Source: Alphaproteobacteria bacterium
GTDB lineage: Bacteria > Pseudomonadota > Alphaproteobacteria > RF32 > CAG-239
Length of the DNA: 40,349 nucleotides
Direction: 5' to 3'
NCBI GenBank assembly: GCA_017467515.1
Contig: JAFUSU010000011.1
Coordinates: forward strand, 1 to 40,349
Numbering within the stretch: the first letter of the stretch is position 1; each line of letters starts with the position of its first letter. Shown piece after piece: positions 1 through 8,302 of the stretch. The notes beneath the pieces are model-generated. The model saw nothing but the letters and a program-made list of their open reading frames with translations, made no database searches and had not been told where the DNA came from. Both the position numbers and the translations under genes were made by a program.

Positions 1-2
1 AG

Positions 3-347
3 TGTGGCATCAATCTGTGTTTGGCGCAGGAGAATATCTCTTTCAAAGCGGATAAATTGCCGGAAATTGCATCTTCTTTATTATTCGCATTCAGAATTCA
101 TCAATCTCTGATTTCGTTGCGTTCTAAAATCGCATTGCAGGAGAGAAAAGCGCAAGGGATTAAACTCGGTCGCCGGTTTGGTTTTAATCCGGCTCTGAAA
201 TTAGATGATTATAAAGATGAAATTCGTCAAATGCGCCTTTCCGGTGTTTCTATCAAAAAGATTTCTGAGAAATACCACGTCTGCCCTGCGACTATCTATA
301 ACCTGATGCACAAATATCCTGAGTTATTTGTTGTGGGGGGAATGTAA
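3..347 (+). CDS. Serine recombinase/resolvase, C-terminal part (5' end outside window)
   Basis: The frame is open to the left edge, so this is a 3' portion; an internal TTG at 21 is not a credible start. The visible part begins with GINL, as in the end of the resolvase catalytic domain. It continues through the long helix E region (LISLRSKIALQERKAQGIKL), where resolvases carry their Arg-rich stretch, into a C-terminal helix-turn-helix (about the last 45 residues, GVSIKKISEKYHVCPATIYN). The catalytic Ser lies outside the window. The stop codon overlaps the next ATG (TAATG), so the gene is translationally coupled to the first glycosyltransferase. An invertase-like role in controlling the locus is speculation. 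Confidence 0.8.
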   Translation, partial: CGINLCLAQENISFKADKLPEIASSLLFAFRIHQSLISLRSKIALQERKAQGIKLGRRFGFNPALKLDDYKDEIRQMRLSGVSIKKISEKYHVCPATIYNLMHKYPELFVVGGM

Positions 348-1834
348 TGGTTGAATCTATCCTCTATAACTTTTGGATTATATTGTGGAGAAGTCATCTT
401 ATTTCTAAAAAGAAGTTTGAGCGTAAAACAGCAAAGTTTACACCGGAATATAAATTGGTAGAAAATTCAGAATATTTTGATAGAGAGTGGTACCTCAAAC
501 AAAATCCCATACTGATAAGAAAACATAAAGATCCAGTAACTCATTACTTGCTTACGGGCTGGAAAGGCTGTCTTAATCCATCAGCAAAATTTGATACAAG
601 TATGTATATCTTTCACCATCCGGAATTGTGGGAATATGGGGTGAATCCCTTAGTGCACTATGAAAAGTATGAAAAATACAATAATTACCAAGTTTGTCCT
701 TATTCAACTTTGCCAAAGGATGGAAAACTTTCAACCGGTGGCATTTCAATTGTTGCTAATTTGCTTAATATTTATGGGTTGGGACAAACTTCACGAGATA
801 TTATAACGCTATTAAAAGATACAGGAATATCCCATGACGTTAGGACGACTTATCTTCCTGGACGACAAACAATTTCTGCGGAAGAATTAAAAAAAATAAA
901 GACGAACACCTCCCTGCATTATAAAACAAGACTGTTAGCAGACATCGGGGCGGGATTATGTGATTCTGAATATAGCGATATAAAGACAGTTTGGTGGGAA
1001 TTTACGAGTGGTTTATTGGAATTTTTCCCTCATATGTTTGAAGGAACAAAAGGGATTATAGCTTTTTCTGATTTTTGTTATAATTATTTTAAAACTTTAA
1101 TTCCGGATACAGTTAAACTTTATAAAGTTAATTACCCTTTTAATAAAAATTGGAAGATTAATAAATCTTCAAAAGAAACGCGCCAAGACTATCATATAAA
1201 ATCTTCAGATTTTGTATGTCTTTATAACTTTGATTATCGTTCTTCCTTTATTCGTAAAAATCCCGATGGAGCGATCAGAGCTTTTGCACAAGCTCTAGGT
1301 CAGCAAAAAAATGCATACTTAATTATCAAAACAGTAGGGTACGACACTTTTCCTGAGTTGGCTGAAAAGTTAAAAATTTTAGCTGAACAGTTAGGTATTC
1401 AAGAAAAAATCATTTTTGTTAACGATTATATGAGCAGAGATGATGTGATGGCCCTAATTAATGCCTGTGATGTCTATTTATCTTTGCACCGTGGTGAGGG
1501 GCTAGGCCTTGGTATGCTTGAAGCGATGTCAATGGGTAAAGCGGTTATCGGAACAAATTATGGCGGAAATACAGAATTTATGAATGCCGATAACAGTTGC
1601 TTGGTCGATTACCAAATGGTTTCGGCAAAAGAATATGATATTCCACCGTATAAGTATGTAAAAGAATATGCCGATCCGGATATTGAACAAGCATCTAAAT
1701 ATCTCAAAGAATTATACGAAAATCCGGAAAAAAGAAAAGAAATTGGTCAAAAAGCGCAAAGCTTTATTGAATCTTACTATAAACCACAAACATTTAAACA
1801 ACAAATTTTAGAAATCATTAAGGAGAGTGTGTAA
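347..1834 (+). CDS. GT4-type glycosyltransferase with N-terminal polysaccharide repeat domain
   Basis: This 495-residue protein probably transfers a sugar during surface-polysaccharide assembly at the cytoplasmic membrane face. Residues about 43-105 contain two copies of the FDxxWYL...P...DPxxHYL type repeat common in polysaccharide proteins (FDREWYLKQNP, then FDTSMYIFHHPELW with GVNPLVHYEKY). The C-terminal half is a GT-B Rossmann domain with the family-4 signature EGLGLGMLEAMSMGKAVIG, whose Glu residues contact the donor sugar nucleotide. It opens the operon after the recombinase stop and overlaps the next gene by one base (TAATG). Donor and acceptor cannot be read from the sequence. Confidence 0.85.
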   Translation: MVESILYNFWIILWRSHLISKKKFERKTAKFTPEYKLVENSEYFDREWYLKQNPILIRKHKDPVTHYLLTGWKGCLNPSAKFDTSMYIFHHPELWEYGVNPLVHYEKYEKYNNYQVCPYSTLPKDGKLSTGGISIVANLLNIYGLGQTSRDIITLLKDTGISHDVRTTYLPGRQTISAEELKKIKTNTSLHYKTRLLADIGAGLCDSEYSDIKTVWWEFTSGLLEFFPHMFEGTKGIIAFSDFCYNYFKTLIPDTVKLYKVNYPFNKNWKINKSSKETRQDYHIKSSDFVCLYNFDYRSSFIRKNPDGAIRAFAQALGQQKNAYLIIKTVGYDTFPELAEKLKILAEQLGIQEKIIFVNDYMSRDDVMALINACDVYLSLHRGEGLGLGMLEAMSMGKAVIGTNYGGNTEFMNADNSCLVDYQMVSAKEYDIPPYKYVKEYADPDIEQASKYLKELYENPEKRKEIGQKAQSFIESYYKPQTFKQQILEIIKESV

Positions 1835-2274
1835 TGGCAACTTATTATATTGTCAGCGGTGGATTTGATCCAATACATGAGGGTCACATTGAAATGATAA
1901 AAGCATCGGCTCAAGCATCAGATGGTGTTATCGTTTTAGCAAATTCAGATAATTGGCTTTGTCGGAAAAAAGGTAAAAATTTCCATTCTATGAAGACGCG
2001 TCGGGCGATTTTAGAAAATCTCAAAGGGGTGATTGATGTTTTAGAATTTGATGATTCGGATAATTCAGCCTCAGACGGTATTCGCAAGGCACGCGCTAAA
2101 TATCCTAATGATCACTTGGTTTTTGCAAATGGCGGAGATAGGGGAAAAGATAATATTCCGGAAACGCCTATTTGTCAGGAATGTCAGGTTGATTTAGCTT
2201 TTGGTGTTGGTGGAGACAATAAAGCCAACTCTTCATCTTGGATTTTAGAAAAATGGAATAACAAGGTAAGTTAA
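1834..2274 (+). CDS. HIGH-superfamily nucleotidyltransferase (cytidylyltransferase-like)
   Basis: This 146-residue protein is a single Rossmann-type nucleotidyltransferase domain. It starts with a glycine-rich strand and the nucleotide-binding HxGH motif (GGFDPIHEGH, residues 9-18). Members such as heptose-phosphate or glycerol-phosphate nucleotidyltransferases join a phosphorylated substrate to CMP or AMP. The usual C-terminal ISSSxxR loop is represented at best by NSSSWI. Its place between the GT4 gene and mannose-metabolism genes suggests it activates a phosphorylated precursor for the polymer. The substrate is unknown. Confidence 0.75.
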   Translation: MATYYIVSGGFDPIHEGHIEMIKASAQASDGVIVLANSDNWLCRKKGKNFHSMKTRRAILENLKGVIDVLEFDDSDNSASDGIRKARAKYPNDHLVFANGGDRGKDNIPETPICQECQVDLAFGVGGDNKANSSSWILEKWNNKVS

Positions 2275-2276
2275 TC

Positions 2277-2660
2277 ATGGCAATCAATTATCAACTACAT
2301 GAAAAAGGTGATAGACCTTGGGGAACTTGGGAAGTTATTGCTCTGGGGCAGAAGCATATTGTCAAAAAGATATCAGTTAACCCGCATGCCTCATTATCAC
2401 TACAGTTACATCATCACAGAGGGGAACATTGGGTCATTACTTCCGGTCATCCGACAGTAACATTAGGTGAGGAGCAACAAGAGCTATCTCCGGGAAAAGC
2501 TGTTGATATTCCAAAAGAAACCAAACATCGCATAGAAAATCATACCAATGAACCTGTTGAGTTTATTGAAATTCAGATGGGGGATGTTTTGGATGAGAAC
2601 GACATCGTCCGCTTTGTTGATATGTATAACAGAGTACCAACCGGTAATACGGGGAGATAA
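2277..2660 (+). CDS. Stand-alone mannose-6-phosphate isomerase type II cupin
   Basis: This 127-residue single cupin matches the C-terminal isomerase domain of bifunctional ManC/AlgA enzymes: RPWGTWE near the N terminus, then LQLHHHRGEHWVITSG with the metal-binding His/Glu set, and IPKETKHRIEN. Such domains interconvert fructose-6-P and mannose-6-P. The GDP-mannose pyrophosphorylase domain usually fused in front is absent. The gene sits directly before a phosphomannomutase and gmd, consistent with Fru-6-P to Man-6-P to Man-1-P. The guanylyltransferase step must be encoded elsewhere or by a non-obvious enzyme. Confidence 0.82.
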   Translation: MAINYQLHEKGDRPWGTWEVIALGQKHIVKKISVNPHASLSLQLHHHRGEHWVITSGHPTVTLGEEQQELSPGKAVDIPKETKHRIENHTNEPVEFIEIQMGDVLDENDIVRFVDMYNRVPTGNTGR

Positions 2661-2661
2661 T

Positions 2662-3378
2662 ATGGCAATTTTTGTATTTGATATGGATGGGACTTTAACT
2701 CCGGCAAGATTACCAATGACGGCAGAGTTTGCTATTCATTTTTATGAGTGGCAGAAAACGCATAAAAGTTTTATTGCAACTGGCTCAGACTATAAAAAAG
2801 TTGAAGAACAACTTCCGCCAACTGTCATCGCTGGCGTTACCGGAGTTTATAGCTCAATGGGTAACGTTTTGCGCTCAAAAGGCTCAATTATTTATCAAAA
2901 AGATTTTAAGGCAGAACCATTGCTTTTTGAAAAATTAGAATCCTATCGCATGAGTACTTCTTATCCGGGAATGTTGTACCCAAATTATATCGAAGAGCGT
3001 GTTGGAATGATAAACTTTTCCGTTTTAGGGCGGAACTGTCCTTATACCGAGCGTGAGAAATATAGTGCTTGGGATAAAAATTCTCATGAACGAGAAAAAA
3101 TTGCTGCTGAATTAAGAAATTTGTTTCCTCAATATGAAATTGCAGTTGGAGGCTCGATTTCAATGGATATTACCCCGCAAGGATGTGGTAAGGGGCAGAT
3201 AGCTCACCATTTAAGGAAACAATATCCGAATGAAAAAATCATTTTCTTTGGCGATAAGACCTTTGCCGGTGGAAATGACTATGAGTTAGCCTATGAACTT
3301 TCACAATTGGAGAATACTCAGGTTGTTCAAGTTAACTCACCTGAAGAAGTTTTAATGTTTTTAAAAAATATGGAGTAA
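2662..3378 (+). CDS. Eukaryotic-type phosphomannomutase (HAD superfamily)
   Basis: This 238-residue protein most resembles the alpha-PMM family (human PMM2 type) that converts mannose-6-P to mannose-1-P; bacteria usually use the unrelated AlgC/ManB family. Seen: HAD motif I FDMDGT (D7 nucleophile, D9), TGSDYKKVEEQL, the substrate-Arg region RVGMINFSVLGR, and motif IV FFGDKTFAGGNDYELA, which matches the PMM signature FGDKTxPGGND closely. The chosen ATG lies just after the cupin stop; an upstream in-frame extension overlaps the cupin and lacks PMM similarity. It fits between the isomerase and gmd in a mannose pathway. Confidence 0.82.
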   Translation: MAIFVFDMDGTLTPARLPMTAEFAIHFYEWQKTHKSFIATGSDYKKVEEQLPPTVIAGVTGVYSSMGNVLRSKGSIIYQKDFKAEPLLFEKLESYRMSTSYPGMLYPNYIEERVGMINFSVLGRNCPYTEREKYSAWDKNSHEREKIAAELRNLFPQYEIAVGGSISMDITPQGCGKGQIAHHLRKQYPNEKIIFFGDKTFAGGNDYELAYELSQLENTQVVQVNSPEEVLMFLKNME

Positions 3379-4458
3379 ATGATGACAAAAACAGCGTTAA
3401 TTACAGGTATCACCGGGCAAGACGGATCTTATCTGACAGAATTATTGTTAGAAAAAGGATACGATGTTCACGGCATTATTCGCCGCAGTTCTTCTTATAA
3501 CACGCAAAGAATTGAACATTTGATGCAAAATCCGAAGTTACATTTGCATTATGGAGATTTGACTGATTCCGTCAATTTAATCCGTTTGGTTAAAGAAATT
3601 GAACCTGATGAAATTTATAATTTAGGAGCGCAAAGCCACGTTAAAATTTCTTGGGATTGTCCTGAATTTACGGCAGAAACAGACGGACTGGGTACTTTAC
3701 GCCTTTTAGAGGCTATTCGTGTCAATGGCTTAGAGAAGAAAACCAGATTTTATCAAGCATCAACTTCTGAATTGTTTGGTTTGATTCAAGAGCCGATTCA
3801 GTCAGAAAAGACACCTTTTTATCCGCGTTCTCCTTATGGTGTTGCTAAAATGTACGGTTATTGGATTACGGTTAATTATCGTGAAAGTTTCGGCATTTTT
3901 GCATGCAACGGTATTTTGTTCAATCATGAAAGCCCACGCCGTGGAGAAAATTTTGTTACACGTAAGATTACTTTGGCCGCTACTCGTATCAAAGAGGGTC
4001 TGCAAGATTGTCTGTATCTCGGCAATATGAATGCCAAACGCGATTGGGGACACGCTAAAGACTATGTTGAAGGGATGTGGCGGATGTTACAAGCCGATAA
4101 ACCGAGCGACTATGTTTTAGCAACAGGGACAACAACCTCTATTCGTGATTTTGTAAAAATGACCTTTGCAGAATTAGGCATAGAATTGGAATGGTCCGGT
4201 GAAGGTGTCAATGAAAAAGCTGTTAACAGAGCAACAGGAAAGACTGTTGTCGCGGTTAATCCGGAGTTTTTCCGTCCGGCAGAAGTTGAGCTGTTGCTGG
4301 GAGACAGCACTAAGGCCAGAACAGAGCTTGGGTGGAAGCCACAATATGACCTCAAAGCTTTGGCAAAAGAGATGGTTCAAGAAGATTTGAAACTTGCGAA
4401 AAAAGAAAAAATCCTCAAAGACAATGGCTTTGAAATCAATACAACCTACGCGGCTTAA
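3379..4458 (+). CDS. gmd: GDP-mannose 4,6-dehydratase
   Basis: This 359-residue extended SDR converts GDP-D-mannose to GDP-4-keto-6-deoxy-D-mannose, the precursor of fucose, colitose, perosamine and rhamnose. Seen: NADP-binding [10 protein letters not shown] (9-18), [11 protein letters not shown], the catalytic triad region ASTSELFG and [19 protein letters not shown] (Y153, K157), and the [18 protein letters not shown] segment typical of Gmd. Length matches the family. The start follows the phosphomannomutase stop with no gap (TAAATGATG); the second ATG three bases on is an alternative. The next gene has a strong ribosome binding site. Confidence 0.95.
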   Translation: MMTKTALITGITGQDGSYLTELLLEKGYDVHGIIRRSSSYNTQRIEHLMQNPKLHLHYGDLTDSVNLIRLVKEIEPDEIYNLGAQSHVKISWDCPEFTAETDGLGTLRLLEAIRVNGLEKKTRFYQASTSELFGLIQEPIQSEKTPFYPRSPYGVAKMYGYWITVNYRESFGIFACNGILFNHESPRRGENFVTRKITLAATRIKEGLQDCLYLGNMNAKRDWGHAKDYVEGMWRMLQADKPSDYVLATGTTTSIRDFVKMTFAELGIELEWSGEGVNEKAVNRATGKTVVAVNPEFFRPAEVELLLGDSTKARTELGWKPQYDLKALAKEMVQEDLKLAKKEKILKDNGFEINTTYAA

Positions 4459-4467
4459 GGAGGAAAA

Positions 4468-4839
4468 ATGGGCGACTTAATGGAATTTCTCAAACCTGAT
4501 TTTTGTTTTGAGGACCAGCGTGGTTCTCTTGTGCAGTTATGCCGCCAAGGATGGAAGCAAATTAATGTAACAACCACTAAAAAAGGCGTTAGCCGTGGTG
4601 GACACTACCATAAACACAACAATGAGGCCTTTTATATTATAGATGGAGAAATTGAAATTAAGCTCTCAAAAGAGGGTAAAGGAGAGAATGTTACAGTTAA
4701 ATCAGGAGATTTTTTCATATTAAAGCCTTATGCCGTTCATTCGTTTTATTTTCCGAAAGATACAACAATGATTGCGTTGTATGATAAAGGGGTAGAAGAA
4801 GGAGAAGGCATTAAAGATATATATCCTGCGGAGGTATAA
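4468..4839 (+). CDS. Cupin-fold sugar-modifying protein (WxcM/FdtA-like)
   Basis: This 123-residue single-domain cupin has DQRGSLVQLCRQ near the N terminus and the metal/substrate cupin motifs GGHYHKHNNEAFYIIDGE and GDFFILKPYAVHSF. It resembles small cupins acting on nucleotide-linked 4-keto-6-deoxy sugars (3,4-ketoisomerase or epimerase type). Following gmd, a GDP-4-keto-6-deoxymannose derivative is a plausible substrate, but the reaction is not established. A consensus Shine-Dalgarno AAGGAGG lies 4 nt before the ATG. It is followed one base later by an SDR gene. Confidence 0.7.
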   Translation: MGDLMEFLKPDFCFEDQRGSLVQLCRQGWKQINVTTTKKGVSRGGHYHKHNNEAFYIIDGEIEIKLSKEGKGENVTVKSGDFFILKPYAVHSFYFPKDTTMIALYDKGVEEGEGIKDIYPAEV

Positions 4840-4840
4840 A

Positions 4841-5716
4841 ATGTATTTGATTATTGGCGCAAATGGTTTTTTAGGAAGTTATTTAATTAAAAACATTCTT
4901 GAAAAGACACAGGACAATATTATTGCAACGGATTTATTTTGTCCTGAAGAAATACGAGAGCGTATCGAGTGGTTCAAATGCGACATTACAAGTGATGAAG
5001 ATTTGCAAAAATTATATAACCAAACAAAAGATAAAAAATTAAAAGTCTTATTTTTAGCTGCTTACCATCATCCGGATTTGGTCGCTAAAAATCCTCAAAT
5101 TGCATGGAATGTCAATATTGTGGCATTAGCCAAGTTTTTGGGCTTATTTGATAATATTCAAACGCTTTATTATCCATCAACAGAAGTTGTTTACGGAGAG
5201 ATGAAAGATAAACCCTTTACGGAAGATTCTCCGTTAAATCCTGTCAGTCGTTATGGAGAACTGAAGACTGTTGCTGAGAGAATGATTAATGTCGCTGGTT
5301 TTAATGTTGTTCGCTTTCCTGTTTTAATGGGGCCAAGCCTTTTGCTGGGGAAAAAGCATTTCTATGATGAAATTGTTGAAACAGTCAAAAATGGTGGGAC
5401 GATGGAAATGTTTTCTGACCAAATGCGCTCTATGATTGACTTTGATACAGCTGCAAAGGTGGTTGTTAGTCTTGTTGAAAAAGATGAAGCTCATCAGTAT
5501 CCGATTGTCAATATAAGTGGAGATGAACCGCTTTCTAAGTACGAATTGGGAATTCGTATTTGCAAGGCTCAAGGGTTAGATGAGAGCAAAATAAGAGCCA
5601 TTTCTATGGATGGAGATAACAAAATTTTCACAGCCAAAAGAGCTAAGTCAACCTTGTTGGATAATAGTCTCGTTAAAAAGATTTTAGGTTTGTCTGAATT
5701 AAAAATAAAGATTTAA
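4841..5716 (+). CDS. NAD-dependent epimerase/dehydratase (extended SDR)
   Basis: This 291-residue protein has the extended-SDR layout: nucleotide-binding GANGFLGSYL at the N terminus, an acidic residue after the second strand (ATDLF), STEVVYGE, and the catalytic Tyr/Lys pair in SRYGELK. It probably reduces or epimerises the nucleotide-4-keto sugar made by Gmd, such as a GDP-fucose synthase or Rmd-like step, although strong GDP-fucose synthase motifs were not recognised. It ends 12 nt before the first GT8 gene. Confidence 0.75.
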   Translation: MYLIIGANGFLGSYLIKNILEKTQDNIIATDLFCPEEIRERIEWFKCDITSDEDLQKLYNQTKDKKLKVLFLAAYHHPDLVAKNPQIAWNVNIVALAKFLGLFDNIQTLYYPSTEVVYGEMKDKPFTEDSPLNPVSRYGELKTVAERMINVAGFNVVRFPVLMGPSLLLGKKHFYDEIVETVKNGGTMEMFSDQMRSMIDFDTAAKVVVSLVEKDEAHQYPIVNISGDEPLSKYELGIRICKAQGLDESKIRAISMDGDNKIFTAKRAKSTLLDNSLVKKILGLSELKIKI

Positions 5717-5728
5717 GGATAACAAAAT

Positions 5729-6781
5729 ATGCTGCAAGCACAAAAACATATTCCTGTATTCTATGAAGGATCAGATGATTTAATAGCTATTATAGCAACA
5801 TCTATTGCTAGTATTTGCTATAATACGAAATCGTTTATCGACTTTTACATTCTTGATTGTGGAATTTGTAATTTTAATAAAAAGCAGCTAGAGAGCCTTA
5901 AAAGCAGATTCTCTAATTTTTCCATTGAGTTTATTCCTGTTGATTTATCTCAATTCGAAGGTTTATCTGGTTGGGGAGAAAAAAATCATCTTGATTGTTA
6001 TGCTCGTTTGCTGATTCCTGAGTTAAAACCCAATTTAGATAAAATAATTTATTTAGATTCAGATGTGATTGCTTTAGATGATATAAATTTACTGTGGCTG
6101 CAAGATTTAGAAAATTATGTTTACGCTGCAGTTCCTGATCTTGGTTATAGTGAAATTTATTTAAAAAATTGTGTAGAAAATTTAGGTCTTTTAAAAGAAC
6201 ATATTTTTCCCAATGCTGGTGTTTTATTGATAGATGCCCAAAAGTGTCGAAAAATAAATTTCACTCAAGAAATTTTATCTATAGCAAGAGAAAAGAAAGA
6301 ATTTTTATTAGCAAATACTGAAGATTTGCTAAGTATATATTTTGGAACAAACAACTATAAGCGTTTGGATAATAGATACAATCTGACAGACCGTAAAAAT
6401 GAAATCGAGAGCACATCAGCTCCTTTTATTACAAATGAATATTTGAAAAACGAATGGCAACACATTGTTTTTCAGCATTTATCCCCAGGAAAAGCATGGA
6501 AAATTGCAACAAATCATTATACTGGAGATGATTTGAAATTATTTGATGACTTTTGGTTTTTTGCACAAATGACCCCATTTTTTGAGGGATTAAAATTACG
6601 TTTTATTCAAAAATGTATAAATAGAGAAATTTCAGAGAAATTTAAACAGAAGCAAACTAAAGAGAGCCTTAAACTTTTTAGCTTTCTTCCTTTGTTAAAT
6701 ATAAACCAAAAAGCCGATTGTGTTCGTTATAAACTTTTCGGTTATTTACCCATAATGAAAAAGAAAATAAGGAGACTATAA
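5729..6781 (+). CDS. Glycosyltransferase family 8, copy 1
   Basis: This 350-residue GT-A enzyme has the family-8 hallmarks: ATSIASICYNTK at the N terminus, an acceptor-site region GWGEKNHLDCYARLLIPEL, the metal-binding DxD motif LDSDV (D110, D112), PNAGVLLIDAQKC, and the C-terminal HLSPGKAW motif that supplies a metal/diphosphate ligand. Such enzymes transfer glucose or galactose to LPS or capsule acceptors. The C-terminal tail contains two repeats of a KLFxFxPLL-like motif. The next gene begins 2 nt downstream and is clearly a duplicate. Confidence 0.9.
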   Translation: MLQAQKHIPVFYEGSDDLIAIIATSIASICYNTKSFIDFYILDCGICNFNKKQLESLKSRFSNFSIEFIPVDLSQFEGLSGWGEKNHLDCYARLLIPELKPNLDKIIYLDSDVIALDDINLLWLQDLENYVYAAVPDLGYSEIYLKNCVENLGLLKEHIFPNAGVLLIDAQKCRKINFTQEILSIAREKKEFLLANTEDLLSIYFGTNNYKRLDNRYNLTDRKNEIESTSAPFITNEYLKNEWQHIVFQHLSPGKAWKIATNHYTGDDLKLFDDFWFFAQMTPFFEGLKLRFIQKCINREISEKFKQKQTKESLKLFSFLPLLNINQKADCVRYKLFGYLPIMKKKIRRL

Positions 6782-6782
6782 T

Positions 6783-7832
6783 ATGAAATCCCAAAATCGT
6801 ATACCTGTTTTTTATGAAGGTCAAGATGACTTGATAGGCATCTTAGCGACATCTATAGCTAGTGTTTGTTATAATACCAAATCATTTATAGATTTTTATA
6901 TTTTAGATTGTGGTATCTGCGATTTCAATAAAAAACAATTAGAAAGTTTAAAAAATAAATTTTCAAACTTTTCTATTGAATTCATTCCTATTGATTTAAA
7001 ACAGTTTAAGGGGTTAACAGGCTGGGGACCAGGAAACTTCATAGACTGCTATGCCCGTCTCTTAATCCCTGAATTAAAGCCAAATTTGAAGAAAGTTATC
7101 TATTTAGATTCTGATATTATTGCATTAGATGATATAGATTTATTATGGCAACAAAATTTAGAAAATTATACATATGCTGCAGTTCCTGATCTTGGTTATG
7201 ATGATTACTTTTTTAAGCACTGTAAAAATGATTTGGGAGTGGCTGATGAACATATTTACCCTAATGCTGGAGTACTGTTATTAGATACTGAACAATGTAG
7301 AAAAATGAACTTTACAGAACAAGTATTGAAACTAGCAAAACAAAAAAAGAGATCAATTATTGTCATTATAGAAGATCTGCTCAGTATATATTTTGGGACA
7401 AACAACTATAAAAGGTTAGATAACCGTTATAATCTAACAGATAGAAGTAATGAAATACAAAAAATTTGTGCGCCAGAAATAACAGATGAATATTTACAAG
7501 AAGAATGGAAACATATCGTATTACAACATTTATCCCCAGGTAAGGCGTGGAAATTATTAAAGAATTCTTATAATGGCAGAGATTTAAAGTTGTTTGATAA
7601 TTTTTGGTTTTTTGCACAAATGACGCCATTTTATGATGGACTAACTAAAAAATATTACACAGAAATTTCCTCCATATATACACAAATGGTATTATCTTCT
7701 GTGAATAATATTAATTCAAAAGTATCACATTTCAATATAGAAAAACAATCTAATTTGACAAATCCGATAAGAAAGTCAAAAAGTTATAAACTTTTTGACT
7801 TTATCCCGTTATTGAAAATTAAGGAGAAATGA
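6783..7832 (+). CDS. Glycosyltransferase family 8, copy 2 (tandem duplicate)
   Basis: This 349-residue protein is alignable with copy 1 over nearly its whole length, sharing the ATSIAS start, LDSDI DxD motif (D109, D111), PNAGVLLLDTEQC and HLSPGKAW. It differs at the segment before EDLLS: copy 1 has LLANTEDLLS and copy 2 has SIIVIIEDLLS, next to the position of the DQD motif in other GT8 enzymes, so specificity or activity may differ. The C-terminal tail again has a KLFDFIPLL motif. The stop overlaps the possible ATG of the membrane-protein gene (ATGA). Confidence 0.9.
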   Translation: MKSQNRIPVFYEGQDDLIGILATSIASVCYNTKSFIDFYILDCGICDFNKKQLESLKNKFSNFSIEFIPIDLKQFKGLTGWGPGNFIDCYARLLIPELKPNLKKVIYLDSDIIALDDIDLLWQQNLENYTYAAVPDLGYDDYFFKHCKNDLGVADEHIYPNAGVLLLDTEQCRKMNFTEQVLKLAKQKKRSIIVIIEDLLSIYFGTNNYKRLDNRYNLTDRSNEIQKICAPEITDEYLQEEWKHIVLQHLSPGKAWKLLKNSYNGRDLKLFDNFWFFAQMTPFYDGLTKKYYTEISSIYTQMVLSSVNNINSKVSHFNIEKQSNLTNPIRKSKSYKLFDFIPLLKIKEK

Positions 7833-7834
7833 AA

Positions 7835-8299
7835 ATGACTATAGAAAAGAAAACATCATCTTCAGAAATAAATGTCGAATATCTTAAAATGATTGAGAAA
7901 GTTATTGAGCGGTTGGCGAACAACGCTTTTACGATTCAAAATTGGTTTATTATTGTTTTTGGGGGATTAGCTGCAATCTTTCTAAAACAAGAAAATTTTC
8001 ATCTAACAGGTTATATCTTTAGTCTTGGAGTATTAATTATTTTGACTTTTTATCTTACGCATGCTCATTATCTATGGCTCGAATGTTGTTATCGGCAAAA
8101 ATATAATCGAGCCAGAAAAGGAGAATATGAGCCATTTGATATGGAGCTAGGTGACATTAAGCAAAAAACATCTCGCAGATTCTCCTCTGGACCACTTTGG
8201 ATTTATGTAGGTGCTTTTATTTGTTTGCTCCTTACTGCCATTATCAATACAGATTGGTTGCACCAGCTGTGGGCTTGTTTTTGCTCTTTGGGAGAATAA
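7835..8299 (+). CDS. Three-helix membrane protein of a TIR-associated cassette
   Basis: No characterised homologue is recognised. This 154-residue protein has an N-terminal amphipathic segment (VEYLKMIEKVIERLANNAF), predicted membrane helices at about 36-51, 56-77 and 121-138, and a basic cytoplasmic loop (YRQKYNRARKGEYEPFD). The start at 7835 is preferred because GGAG then lies 8 nt upstream; the ATG at 7829 overlaps the previous stop (ATGA) but leaves only 2 nt. It stands 3 nt ahead of the first TIR gene, so the three genes form a tight set. It may anchor or act as effector for the TIR proteins (inference). Confidence 0.7.
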   Translation: MTIEKKTSSSEINVEYLKMIEKVIERLANNAFTIQNWFIIVFGGLAAIFLKQENFHLTGYIFSLGVLIILTFYLTHAHYLWLECCYRQKYNRARKGEYEPFDMELGDIKQKTSRRFSSGPLWIYVGAFICLLLTAIINTDWLHQLWACFCSLGE

Positions 8300-8302
8300 A
8301 TA

